Positions 1 through 8,531 are shown, numbered from the stretch's first letter. The stretch is 64,000 nucleotides of DNA from CAZUVM01 sp964623885 (GCA_964623885.1 CAZUVM010000148.1:20391-84390); one strand, 5' to 3'. Notes: generated by a model from the sequence alone, not told the origin. Numbers and translations are program-made.

Positions 1-2
1 GG

Positions 3-53
3 GCGGGCACCCACGAAATCGAGCGCGGCCCGGCTGCGCCAACCCAGCAATGA
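3..53 (+). CDS. C-terminal end of an unidentified upstream gene (partial)
   Basis: The first bases read in frame 3 as an open frame of 16 residues ending ..AAPTQQ with TGA at 51-53, four bases before the ROK kinase start. The tight spacing suggests that the upstream gene belongs to the same operon. Nothing in so short a tail identifies the product, and a chance open frame cannot be excluded. Confidence 0.35.
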   Translation, partial: AGTHEIERGPAAPTQQ

Positions 54-57
54 ACTC

Positions 58-1017
58 ATGACGGTTCTCGCGTGTGATTTGGGTGGCACGCGGATGAAGA
101 TCGGCGTCGTGCGCGACGGGCGCGTGCTGTCGCAAACCAGCGTGCCGGCAAAGTCCAAGTCCGGCCTTCGTCCCAGGCTGCCCGTTTTGAAGTCCACCTG
201 GCTGCGCTTGCTCGGTGACTTAAGTCTGGACGCCGGCAATTGTGCGGGGATTTCGGTAGGTTTCCCGAGCCTGGTGGACGTTAGCACGGGCCGCATTTTG
301 GCCCATTATGGGAAATACAAGGATGCGCTTGATTTTGATTTTCGCGAGTGGGCCGCGAAGGAATTTGGCCTGCCGCTGGCAATCGAGAACGATGCGCGGC
401 TGGCGTTGGCGGGCGAGTGGAAATACGGGGCAGGCCGCGGGTCGGACAATGTAGTTATGATCACGCTGGGGACTGGTCTGGGAACGTCGGCGGTAATCAA
501 GGGACGGGTATTGCGGGGCTGCCATGGGCAGGCGGGCGTGCTCGGAGGCCATCTGACTGTGCGATACGGCGGACGTTATTGCACTTGCGGCAATGCCGGA
601 TGCGCCGAAGCTGAAGCATCAACGGCTTTTCTTGGCTATCTCGCAGCGGGCATGAACGAATATGACGCCAGTCCACTGAGCAACTTGGCCACTTTGAATT
701 ACGCCGCGGTGTTCAAACAGGCTGCCGCGGGCGATCCCTGCGCCGAGCAACTTCGGGATCACAGCCTGCAGGTTTGGGCGGCGCTTGCCGTAAACCTGAT
801 TCATGCCTACGATCCCGAGATTCTGATCCTGGGCGGCGGAATTATGGGATCAGCGGGCACCATCCTGCCGACGATCCGCCAGTATGTCCTCCGCAACGCG
901 CATACGCCCTGGGGCAAAGTGAGCGTAGTGGCGGGCGAGTTGGGGGAAGCGGCCGCACTGATGGCCGGCGAGTGGCTCCTGAGCGAGCAGCATCCTGATG
1001 AAATCAAATTACGATAA
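58..1017 (+). CDS. ROK-family sugar kinase (glucokinase-like)
   Basis: Probable cytoplasmic ATP-dependent sugar kinase of the ROK family (Repressor, ORF, Kinase), here without a DNA-binding domain. The N-terminal phosphate-binding motif DLGGTRMK is at residues 7-14, the expected catalytic Asp lies in IENDARLA (about residue 112), and the zinc-binding ROK signature CTCGNAGC follows at about residues 175-182. Its 319 residues match the usual family length. It starts four bases after the preceding partial gene and its end overlaps the next start by 20 bases, so it is surely co-transcribed with the isomerase. The phosphorylated sugar cannot be read from the sequence; glucose, mannose or an N-acetylhexosamine are all possible, and the mannose-phosphate isomerase downstream favours mannose or glucose. 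Confidence 0.88.
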   Translation: MTVLACDLGGTRMKIGVVRDGRVLSQTSVPAKSKSGLRPRLPVLKSTWLRLLGDLSLDAGNCAGISVGFPSLVDVSTGRILAHYGKYKDALDFDFREWAAKEFGLPLAIENDARLALAGEWKYGAGRGSDNVVMITLGTGLGTSAVIKGRVLRGCHGQAGVLGGHLTVRYGGRYCTCGNAGCAEAEASTAFLGYLAAGMNEYDASPLSNLATLNYAAVFKQAAAGDPCAEQLRDHSLQVWAALAVNLIHAYDPEILILGGGIMGSAGTILPTIRQYVLRNAHTPWGKVSVVAGELGEAAALMAGEWLLSEQHPDEIKLR

Positions 1018-2734
1018 GTTTCCGACGATTCCAGTGCCTGGCCGGCACGAGCTGCTGAGAGGGTGGCCGGGCATCTGCTCGAGGCTGAAGCAGCAACTGA
1101 GCAGCCGGCATCGCGCGGTGCTGGTCGTGGATACTTATCCTGGCGTGGATGATGCCGAGCTTCTGCGCGAATTGGAATCGGGTCTCAAACCCACTCTGAT
1201 TGTCCGCACTCTGGAACTTAAGAAAACGGAATCAGAGCTGAAAGAATTGATCGAGAGGAACCTGACCAAAGACCGGATTTTCGGGGTACTTTCCTGTCAT
1301 GCGTTGGAGGAATTTTTCGATGCGGAGCGCCTATCGGCTGCGCGCAAACGTGTCGAAAGCGTGTCAGCCGGGCTGGTATTAGTATATGGCGTAGGGGCAT
1401 CATTGGTGGCGCGCGGGGACGTGCTGGTATTCGCTGACATGGCCCGGTGGGAAATCCAACTTCGCTACCGCCGGGGCCTTGGAAACTGGGGAGCCGACAA
1501 TGGTGGCGAGGATTTTTTTCGCAAATACAAGCGTGGCTTTTTCGTCGAATGGCGCGCCGCCGACCGGCACAAATTCGCCTCGTTCGACCGGGTGGATTTC
1601 TTTCTCGACACGCATGTCCCCAACGCGCCGAAGCTCGTTTCGGGAGAGTCGGTGCGCGAAGCGTTGCGACACGCGGTCACCCGGCCTTTTCGCGTGGTGC
1701 CATTTTTTGATCCGGCGCCCTGGGGCGGCCAGTGGATGAAAGAGGTCTGCGATTTGGATCGCAGCGTAACGAATTACGGTTGGTGCTTTGATTGCGTGCC
1801 GGAGGAGAACAGTTTGCTACTCGGCTTCGGCAACGAACATATCGAGATGCCCAGCCTGAACCTGGTGTGGCGCGAACCCGTGGCGTTGCTCGGGGACCGG
1901 GTCAACGCCCGCTTTGGCTGTGAATTTCCGATCCGGTTTGATTTTCTCGACACGATGGGGGGCGGGCACTTGTCTTTCCAAGTGCACCCGCTGACCGAAT
2001 ACATCCAGCAACACTTTGGGATGCACTACACCCAGGATGAGAGCTACTACATGCTCGATGCCGGGCCTGACGCAACCGTTTACCTCGGTTTGCGCGAAGG
2101 AATCGACCCTGTGGCGATGGTCCGCGATCTGGAGCGTGCGCAGGACGGCGGCGCGCCATATCCGGCAGAGCGCTACGTCAACCGGTGGCCGGCCAAAAAG
2201 CACGACCACTTTCTGATCCCGGCCGGAACGGTTCATTGTTCCGGCGCCAATTCGATGGTGTTGGAAATCAGCGCAACACCTTACATTTTCACGTTCAAAA
2301 TGTGGGATTGGGGCCGGGTTGGTCTGGATGGCAAGCCTCGGCCGATTCATTTGCAGCACGGTGCGGCCAATATTCAGTGGGCGCGCACCACGCGTTGGGT
2401 TAAGGACAATCTAATTAACCGGTTCGAACAGGCGGCGAAGGGCGATGGCTGGCGCGAGGAACGCACCGGATTGCACGAGCGCGAATTCATCGAGACGCGC
2501 CGGCATTGGTTCACCAAAGCCGTGCCACACGACACGCGCGGCGGAGTCAATGTTCTGAATCTAATCGAGGGGACCACCGCCATAGTAGAAAGCCCGGATG
2601 GACGGTTTGAACCTTTCGAAGTGCATTATGCGGAGACGTTCATTGTTCCCGCGGCCGTGGGGCCTTATATGATTCGACCTACTGACGGCACCACGCGTGA
2701 GTGTGCCACAATCAAAGCGTTTGTCAGAACGTGA
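998..2734 (+). CDS. Class I mannose-6-phosphate isomerase with an extra N-terminal domain
   Basis: Interconverts mannose 6-phosphate and fructose 6-phosphate. The C-terminal half is a type I phosphomannose isomerase cupin: zinc ligands are expected in QVHP (328-331), in DESYY (Glu about 348) and in IPAGTVHC (407-414). At 578 residues it is much longer than a minimal PMI (about 310-400). Residues about 20-230 form a separate alpha/beta region beginning with VLVVDTYPG, where a kinase P-loop would be expected but the GxxGxGK(S/T) residues are missing. This suggests a degenerate nucleoside-kinase-like domain; that is inference from pattern only. The gene overlaps the ROK kinase end by 20 bases, indicating translational coupling and a shared pathway. 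Confidence 0.85.
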   Translation: MKSNYDKFPTIPVPGRHELLRGWPGICSRLKQQLSSRHRAVLVVDTYPGVDDAELLRELESGLKPTLIVRTLELKKTESELKELIERNLTKDRIFGVLSCHALEEFFDAERLSAARKRVESVSAGLVLVYGVGASLVARGDVLVFADMARWEIQLRYRRGLGNWGADNGGEDFFRKYKRGFFVEWRAADRHKFASFDRVDFFLDTHVPNAPKLVSGESVREALRHAVTRPFRVVPFFDPAPWGGQWMKEVCDLDRSVTNYGWCFDCVPEENSLLLGFGNEHIEMPSLNLVWREPVALLGDRVNARFGCEFPIRFDFLDTMGGGHLSFQVHPLTEYIQQHFGMHYTQDESYYMLDAGPDATVYLGLREGIDPVAMVRDLERAQDGGAPYPAERYVNRWPAKKHDHFLIPAGTVHCSGANSMVLEISATPYIFTFKMWDWGRVGLDGKPRPIHLQHGAANIQWARTTRWVKDNLINRFEQAAKGDGWREERTGLHEREFIETRRHWFTKAVPHDTRGGVNVLNLIEGTTAIVESPDGRFEPFEVHYAETFIVPAAVGPYMIRPTDGTTRECATIKAFVRT

Positions 2735-2764
2735 ACGAATGAGAATGAAGCTCAGCGCGCGTTT

Positions 2765-2812
2765 GGAAAATGCTGCCGGAGTGCAAGCGGTCCCCGCTCG
2801 CAGCGGCGGGAA
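2765..2812. repeat. Interspersed repeat, family A, copy 1
   Basis: About 48 bases that recur at 6016-6064 with only a few differences. The centre is an imperfect palindrome of GC(A/G)AGCGG and CCGCTCGC around TCC. It lies in the gap before the GH127-type gene, and the second copy lies before the GH2 gene. Confidence 0.75.
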
Positions 2813-2883
2813 TGGCGCCTGCACTGAGACCGCCGCAAACGTATTGTAACCATGAACCCAGGCCGCTCGGAAGGCTTCTCCTT

Positions 2884-2919
2884 CTCCCCATCGGATGGGG
2901 AGAGGGTCGGGGTGAGGAG
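2884..2919. repeat. Palindromic repeat carrying a Shine-Dalgarno-like stretch and a GTG start
   Basis: CTCCCCATC (2884-2892) and GATGGGGAG (2894-2902) form a 9-bp near-continuous palindrome. It is followed by AGGGTCGGGGTGAGG. The purine-rich GGGGAGAGGG (2897-2906) lies a few bases before an in-frame GTG at 2912, which opens a good signal peptide. Translated upstream of this the frame reads SPSDGERVGVR, which looks like repeat-derived filler rather than protein. Confidence 0.55.
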
Positions 2920-5017
2920 GCCGTTGTTCGTCCACGGTCCACGGAAACTTGTTCCAATAAGGATACTACTGGCCATAGGCGGCTTGGCCTTGTTGGTAGC
3001 CGTGCACGCCATCGCGGCCGAGGAGAAGGTCCAAGCAATCAATTACGCGCGTGCCGCTGAGCCCACCATCCCCATGGCTCTGCTGACCCTGCCGCCGGGA
3101 GCGGTCGAACCGGCGGGCTGGCTGCGCGATTGGGCATTGGCCGCACGCAGTGGAATTACTGGACATTTAGACGAGCGGCATCCTCTGTTCGCCGATGGCT
3201 GGAAAGGAATCCCGATCAAAGCGCCTGGCGCCGGCAGTGACGGCACGGGCTGGCCGCTGGAGCAATCTGCCTATTGGCTGGATGGCGCGCTTCGGCTCGG
3301 CTTCGTCCTGCACGATCAGGCGCTGATCCAAAAAATCCGAGCGCGGCTGGATCCTATTGTTGAGGGCGTGAATAGCTGCGATTCCTGGACCTCGTTCATT
3401 TATTGGAGAAAGGGGTACCAGCCGGAAGGATTCAACGGCTGGGCGCATTCACAAATTGGCCGCGCCTTGTTGGCGCTGTATCAGGGGACCCGCGAGAAAC
3501 GTGTACTGGATGCGATGGTGAAGGTCTATGCTGGTTATCCAGTGCAAATGGGCGAGCTTGAACCTGGCAACGTGTCGGGACTGTGCAATTTGGATCCGTT
3601 ATTGGAAGCGTACTCTTACAGCGGCGATCGCCGCCTGCTCGACCGTGCCTTGCAGGCGATAGCGCAAACCAACATTACCTCCGTAATCACAGGCTGGCGC
3701 GAGGGCCGCGTCTTCCCCGGCCATATGGTGATTCTTTACGAGAATGCTCGATTGCCGGCAGTCGTTTACCCGTGGTCGGGCAACCCGGCGCATTTGGCCG
3801 AAACGCTCGGGGCGTTTAATTGGGTGGAAGGCAATAACCTGTTGCCGTACGGCTTGGCGTCCGGCGAGGAGTTCGCGTCGGGCATCGGCGCGTTCCGAAA
3901 AACCGAGACATGCGATGTGCCGGCGATGCTGTTGGCTACGTGCTGGATGTACCGCATCCAAGGCGAGGGCACCTGGGGTGATCGGATGGAGCAGGCGTTT
4001 TTCAATGCCGGTGCGGCGCCGATCGCGCGGGACTTTCAAACCATGTGTTACTATCAGTCCCCGAATCGACTGCGCTCGGACTCACTGCCATGCGAACAGC
4101 CAGTTTGTCCTGGGCCGGAGGGCAACCGGTTCCACTCGCTTGGATGTCCGACGGTGCTGTGCTGCGTAGGCGCGGTCAATCGCATCCTGCCGCAGTACAT
4201 CATTCACATGTGGATGGCGACCCGGGACAACGGCCTGGCGGCGAGCCTATACGGCCCTTGCACGGTATCGGCTTTGGCGGGACCTCGAGTGCCGGTCACA
4301 GTGCGCACCGAAACCGACTATCCCTTCGATGAAACTATTCGGATGGAGATTAAGCCTGAGCGGGCAGTGGACTTTCCGCTGTACTTAAGGATTCCGGGAT
4401 GGTGTTCAAGTGCTGTCCTCAAAGTGAATGGTACCAGGCTCAAAGTGATCGAGCCATGCCGCGCCTTTGTGAAAATCGAGCGGCGCTGGTCGCGAGGTGA
4501 TCGCGTCGAACTGCGCTTTCCGATGCAACCGCGCGTCAATCTTGGTTATGAAACGGAATTCCCCGCCGCCAACCGCAAGTATTTTGGTTTTGAATCGGCA
4601 ACGGTCTTCGAGCACCGACGGCTTCCCTACGCAACGGTAGCCTGCGGTCCGCTGCTCTTTGCCCTCGCGATTCCGGATCTGGATGCCAACACTCCCGCCC
4701 CGGAAGCCAAATGGCAGTACGCCTTGGATGCCGATCCCTCAAAAACAAACTTCGGCATACGGGTCGAGCATAGCCCCATGCCTTCGCACTGGGATTGGCC
4801 GCTCCAAGCTCCAGTGAAGTTGAAAGTCGCGGCGCGCACTCTTGATTGGCACCCGACCGATGATCAGGCGTTGCCGGATCAGCCGCTGAATGGCGAAAGG
4901 AGCGAAACCATTGCTCTCGTTCCTTACGGCTGCACTAAGTTCCGGATTTCGATGTTTCCAATAACGCACCATTTGTGGCTGAAAAAATCGGACATTCATT
5001 CCGGCACGGACCAATGA
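2912..5017 (+). CDS. Exported GH127/DUF1680-type beta-L-arabinofuranosidase-like protein
   Basis: Glycoside hydrolase of the GH127/DUF1680 superfamily (type member beta-L-arabinofuranosidase HypBA1). Hallmarks are a Glu-x-Cys pair in KTETCDVPA and the CCVG motif at about residue 417, which in this family hold the zinc and the catalytic Cys. An (alpha/alpha)6 barrel is expected from GITGHLDERHP to CCVG, followed by beta-sandwich domains. The start is debatable: an ATG at 2852 exists but lies upstream of a palindromic repeat. GTG 2912 has a purine-rich SD-like stretch and directly yields a basic n-region plus hydrophobic core (ILLAIGGLALLVAVHAIAA) ending at AEE, a convincing signal peptide. It probably acts outside the cytoplasm, releasing sugars for the isomerases downstream. 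Substrate is not certain, since several activities occur in the superfamily. Confidence 0.85.
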   Translation: MRRPLFVHGPRKLVPIRILLAIGGLALLVAVHAIAAEEKVQAINYARAAEPTIPMALLTLPPGAVEPAGWLRDWALAARSGITGHLDERHPLFADGWKGIPIKAPGAGSDGTGWPLEQSAYWLDGALRLGFVLHDQALIQKIRARLDPIVEGVNSCDSWTSFIYWRKGYQPEGFNGWAHSQIGRALLALYQGTREKRVLDAMVKVYAGYPVQMGELEPGNVSGLCNLDPLLEAYSYSGDRRLLDRALQAIAQTNITSVITGWREGRVFPGHMVILYENARLPAVVYPWSGNPAHLAETLGAFNWVEGNNLLPYGLASGEEFASGIGAFRKTETCDVPAMLLATCWMYRIQGEGTWGDRMEQAFFNAGAAPIARDFQTMCYYQSPNRLRSDSLPCEQPVCPGPEGNRFHSLGCPTVLCCVGAVNRILPQYIIHMWMATRDNGLAASLYGPCTVSALAGPRVPVTVRTETDYPFDETIRMEIKPERAVDFPLYLRIPGWCSSAVLKVNGTRLKVIEPCRAFVKIERRWSRGDRVELRFPMQPRVNLGYETEFPAANRKYFGFESATVFEHRRLPYATVACGPLLFALAIPDLDANTPAPEAKWQYALDADPSKTNFGIRVEHSPMPSHWDWPLQAPVKLKVAARTLDWHPTDDQALPDQPLNGERSETIALVPYGCTKFRISMFPITHHLWLKKSDIHSGTDQ

Positions 5018-5027
5018 AGGATTCGCC

Positions 5028-5603
5028 ATGTCCGCATTCATTCAACAACTCCTGAGCCGATACGATGCGTCGACCGGACAAATCGACGGCGCAAAGATGA
5101 CCTGCCGTCATTTGTCCGATCTAAAAGGTTGCTTTGCTGACGTCGCGGCATACGAGGCGGCATTGCGCTCCGGCAACCCGCTCATTTATTCAGTGGCCAG
5201 TGTGGAACCGGCTGGCGCTGACGGCGACTTGCATTACGGGCTGGGCAGGCTTATGCCGGGCCGGGTCGGATCGGAATACTTTATGACTAAAGGTCACTAT
5301 CATGCCTGGCGCGCGGCCGCTGAATTCTATTTCGGTCTTTCCGGTGAAGGCCTGATGCTTTTGCAGGATGAAGCCACGGGCGCGAGCCGAGTCGTAGAGC
5401 TTCGTCCGCAGACTGCGGTTTATGTGCCGGGTCACACTGCCCATAGAACGATGAATGTTGGCAGCACACCGCTGGCTTACCTGGGAGTTTATCCCGCCAA
5501 AGCCGGTCATGATTATGGCACGATCGCCGAGACCAATTTCAAGTGTGTAGTCATCGAGCGCGACGGTCGGCCGGCTATGGTTGAGCGAAAGGAGCTCAAG
5601 TGA
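5028..5603 (+). CDS. Cupin-type glucose-6-phosphate isomerase
   Basis: Metal-dependent cupin phosphoglucose isomerase (GPI cupin family, as in Pyrococcus), interconverting glucose 6-phosphate and fructose 6-phosphate. The metal site is expected in SEYFMTKGHYHAW (HxH plus Glu) and YVPGHTAHRT, both present. 191 residues is the normal length. It starts ten bases after the GH127-type gene and its stop overlaps the next gene by 4 bases, so it is part of the operon. Together with the PMI upstream it channels glucose and mannose phosphates into glycolysis. Most bacteria use the unrelated Pgi enzyme; the cupin form is the less common solution. Confidence 0.85.
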   Translation: MSAFIQQLLSRYDASTGQIDGAKMTCRHLSDLKGCFADVAAYEAALRSGNPLIYSVASVEPAGADGDLHYGLGRLMPGRVGSEYFMTKGHYHAWRAAAEFYFGLSGEGLMLLQDEATGASRVVELRPQTAVYVPGHTAHRTMNVGSTPLAYLGVYPAKAGHDYGTIAETNFKCVVIERDGRPAMVERKELK

Positions 5604-5980
5604 CAAATTACGTGACCAAACCGATTCCCGATGAAAAGCCGCCCATTGCTTTTGTCGAACGCCCGTGGGGCTCTTTCAAACAGTTCGCACACAATAGTGA
5701 ATGCACGGTGAGCCTGATGACGGTGCAACCGGGCCAACGCCTCAGTCTGCAATCGCATACCGGTCGGGCGGAATTATGGATTGTGCTCGATGATGGAGCG
5801 GTCGTGCAGGTAGGCGAGCAGGAAGGGGTGCATCGCGCCGGCGATGAGATTTGGATTCCGGCTAACACCAAACATAGGCTGAGCTGCAAGGGACAGAAAT
5901 CGGTTCGCGTGTTGGAGGTCGCGTTCGGTAACTGGCAACAGGACGACATCACTCGTTATGCCGATGATTACAAGCGTTGA
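5600..5980 (+). CDS. PMI type II-like single-domain cupin
   Basis: A 126-residue cupin resembling the C-terminal isomerase domain of bifunctional ManC/AlgA proteins: ERPWGSFKQF at the start, then SLQSHTGRAELWIVLDDGA and GDEIWIPANTKHRL carrying the usual metal-binding His/Glu residues. GTG start at 5600 overlaps the TGA of the isomerase before it (GTGA), indicating translational coupling. It probably acts on mannose 6-phosphate or a related sugar phosphate, though stand-alone cupins of this type may be non-catalytic. It is the third isomerase-like protein in 5 kb. Confidence 0.72.
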   Translation: MTNYVTKPIPDEKPPIAFVERPWGSFKQFAHNSECTVSLMTVQPGQRLSLQSHTGRAELWIVLDDGAVVQVGEQEGVHRAGDEIWIPANTKHRLSCKGQKSVRVLEVAFGNWQQDDITRYADDYKR

Positions 5981-6015
5981 ATCGCAACGTGCAAAATCCA
6001 TATAAGAGCACTTTC

Positions 6016-6064
6016 GGAAAACGCTGCCGGAGCGCGAGCGGTCCCCGCTCGCAGCGGTGGGAAA
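6016..6064. repeat. Interspersed repeat, family A, copy 2
   Basis: Second copy of the repeat at 2765-2812. Here the inner palindrome GCGAGCGG-TCC-CCGCTCGC is perfect. Both copies lie in the gap before an exported glycosidase. Confidence 0.75.
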
Positions 6065-6131
6065 GTTACGCGTGCGAAGCCTGCGACTACACGGCAGGAT
6101 TTGTCCAAATACGCTCGAAGCTAACCCGGAT

Positions 6132-8531
6132 ATGCCACACCCTTTGGAAGTAGCGCAGGCCTCCGAGCCTGCTGTATCGCCGACTTCCAGTCGGCAAAAT
6201 GCCCGAACCCACAGTGGCTTCCGCAGGTTGGAAACCTGCGATACCGCAGGCTCGGAGGCCTGCGCTACAGGCTCGGCGCACCTTCGAGCCACGCGACCAC
6301 AGAGTGTTTGGGTTGATGGCCAACAGCTTGGCCTGATCATAATCGCATTGTTCTGCGCCTGCTCAAGTCAGGGAGCCGGAAGGACCACGCTGTCACTAAA
6401 TGGCCAATGGCAAGTTGCGGACAGCAAGTCGCCCACTGAAATGCCAGTCGCGTTTAGCCATATCGTCTCGGTCCCCGGGCTGGCCGGCCTGGCTGAACCG
6501 CCTTTCGCCAAAGTGGACGCATTCCTTAGTCGCGAACATCTGGCGAAACTCATCAGCGAAAAGAAAGCGCCGCCTGAGTGGCTCACCAATTATTGGAACG
6601 GCAAGGTGGAGCAGGATCGCAATTACTTTTGGTACCGCAGAACGTTTCGGGTGCCGAAAGCCCGCGCCATTGGGACGCTTAAAATCAACAAAGCCCAATT
6701 TGGCACAGCGGTTTGGTTGAATGGGAACAAAATCGGAGAATATGTGGGCTGTTTCTCGGCCGGCATATTCGATCTGAGCAAGGCACTCAACTGGAACGCT
6801 GAGAATACGCTGGTAATTCGCATCGGAGCACACCCGGCAGTGTTGCCCGGCGATTTTCCCACAGGCTCGGATTTCGAGAAGATTAAATGGACTCCCGGCA
6901 TCTATGATGACGTTTGGGTTAGCTTTTGCGACAACCCCCGGATTGAGACGGTGCAAATCGCTCCCCGTGTGGCGGTGCAGGAAATCGTCGTGCAGACCAG
7001 AGTCAAGAATTGCGCTGCCGCGCCATGCGAAACGAGCCTGGGCTACCGATTGAAGACCTGGAAAGGCGGTCACGAAGTTGTGTCCGTTCCTTCGGAGCCG
7101 CAATCGCTCCAACCGGGCGAAGAGAAGCTGCTCACCCAAACCATTCGAATTCCCGGCGCGCATTTATGGTCGCCGGAAGACCCGTTTCTGTATGTGCTTG
7201 AATCCAGCACCAGGGGCGACTCGGTCGAAACGCGCTTTGGCATGCGTGAGTTCCGCTTCGATGCGGCTACGAAGCGCGCTTATCTGAACGGCCAGGTTTA
7301 CTATCTCCGCGGCTCGAACATCACTCTGCATCGGTTTTTCGAAGATCCGTTTTGCGGCGCTTTGCCCTGGAACGACGCCTGGGTGCGCAAGCTGCTCGGG
7401 GAGATCCCGAAACAAATGCATTGGAACTATTTTCGGTTCTGCATCGGCCCCGTGCCCGATCATTGGTTCAACGTCTGCGATGAAGCCGGGTTGCTGATTC
7501 AAAACGAATTCCCGGTGTGGACGGGGGGCAAAGGCTGGTATCAGGGCTATGAGCGTGAGTATGACGCGGAGGAAATGATCCGCCAGTACCGGGATTGGAT
7601 GCGCGATCATTGGAACCACCCAAGCCTCGCCGTCTGGGATGCGAACAACGAAACCAAAAACGATAGTTTTAAGGACAAGATCATACCGGCCGTCCGTAGC
7701 CTGGACTTGTCAAATCGCCCCTGGGAAAATAGCTACAATCCGCCTGCCGGGCCTAACGACGTGGTGGAATACCATCCCTATTTTGAGCACAGCGGGTATC
7801 GCGGCAAGCTCACGTTCAAAATGGGTGATCTCGAGACCATGAACGGCAAGCCTCCGCCGGGTGCGCTCCCTTCCGATACCAACCCGCCCATCATCAATGA
7901 ATATGGGTGGCTATGGCTGAACCGTGACGGCACGCCGACCGAATTGACGCAGAACGTTTACGCCCAACTCCTCGGCACCAACGCCACACCACGCCAACGT
8001 CTGGATTTATGGGCTTACCTCCTAGCCGGAGAAACGGAATTCTGGCGCGCGCACCGTCACTTAGCCGGCATCGTTCATTTTGTTTATCTCACTTGCAGCT
8101 ACCCGGGTGTATACACCTCGGACCATTTCAGCGATGTCAAACGGCTCAAACTCGATCCGGCGTTTGCCGATTATATGGGCGAAGCCTTTAAGCCGCTGGG
8201 CGTCTATATCAATTTCTTTCAACCGACGCTGGCTGCCGGCAAACACACGTTCACTGTGAAACTGGTAAATGACCGAGCGGACTCAGTTGTCGGCGAGCTG
8301 GCGCTTTCGTTGGAAACAGCAAGCGGCCAAACTTTGGTCCGGGCGGACAGTCGTTTCCAAATGGCGGGCCTCGGGGACACCTCGTTGTCGATTCCGCTGA
8401 TGATTCCTGCCGCCGAAGGCAAGGGCGTGTTGAAAGCTACGGCCACGCCGGCTCACGGCACAAAAACTTCAGCCACGATCAGCCGTCGGTGGGTGCAGCT
8501 GGAAAATGCTTTGCAGTCAGGGGCTCGATAA
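6132..8531 (+). CDS. Exported glycoside hydrolase family 2-like protein
   Basis: Three-part GH2 architecture: a jelly-roll sugar-binding domain (LNGQWQVAD, FWYRRTFRVP, AVWLNGNKIGEYVG), an Ig-like domain, then a TIM barrel. The acid/base Glu lies in WDANNET (about residue 504) and the nucleophile Glu in INEYGW (about 588). GH2 enzymes are retaining beta-galactosidases, -mannosidases or -glucuronidases; the specificity here is not readable. The true start is unclear. A hydrophobic export segment (LIIIALFCACSSQGA) begins only near base 6333, but no ATG or GTG precedes it after 6268. The in-frame residues before it are encoded by a palindromic repeat (6150-6268). ATG 6132 is the last ATG before that repeat and is given as a provisional start. 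Confidence 0.82.
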   Translation: MPHPLEVAQASEPAVSPTSSRQNARTHSGFRRLETCDTAGSEACATGSAHLRATRPQSVWVDGQQLGLIIIALFCACSSQGAGRTTLSLNGQWQVADSKSPTEMPVAFSHIVSVPGLAGLAEPPFAKVDAFLSREHLAKLISEKKAPPEWLTNYWNGKVEQDRNYFWYRRTFRVPKARAIGTLKINKAQFGTAVWLNGNKIGEYVGCFSAGIFDLSKALNWNAENTLVIRIGAHPAVLPGDFPTGSDFEKIKWTPGIYDDVWVSFCDNPRIETVQIAPRVAVQEIVVQTRVKNCAAAPCETSLGYRLKTWKGGHEVVSVPSEPQSLQPGEEKLLTQTIRIPGAHLWSPEDPFLYVLESSTRGDSVETRFGMREFRFDAATKRAYLNGQVYYLRGSNITLHRFFEDPFCGALPWNDAWVRKLLGEIPKQMHWNYFRFCIGPVPDHWFNVCDEAGLLIQNEFPVWTGGKGWYQGYEREYDAEEMIRQYRDWMRDHWNHPSLAVWDANNETKNDSFKDKIIPAVRSLDLSNRPWENSYNPPAGPNDVVEYHPYFEHSGYRGKLTFKMGDLETMNGKPPPGALPSDTNPPIINEYGWLWLNRDGTPTELTQNVYAQLLGTNATPRQRLDLWAYLLAGETEFWRAHRHLAGIVHFVYLTCSYPGVYTSDHFSDVKRLKLDPAFADYMGEAFKPLGVYINFFQPTLAAGKHTFTVKLVNDRADSVVGELALSLETASGQTLVRADSRFQMAGLGDTSLSIPLMIPAAEGKGVLKATATPAHGTKTSATISRRWVQLENALQSGAR
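6150..6268. repeat. 119-bp cruciform-type palindromic repeat
   Basis: A perfect 23-bp inverted repeat (6150-6172 and 6246-6268, starting GTAGCGCAGGCCTCCGAGC) encloses a second pair GTATCGC (6174-6180) / GCGATAC (6238-6244). Inside are two hairpins, CCGACTTCCAGTCGG (6180-6194) and CGCAGGTT-GGA-AACCTGCG (6222-6240). It lies within the apparent N-terminus of the GH2 frame. Confidence 0.9.
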
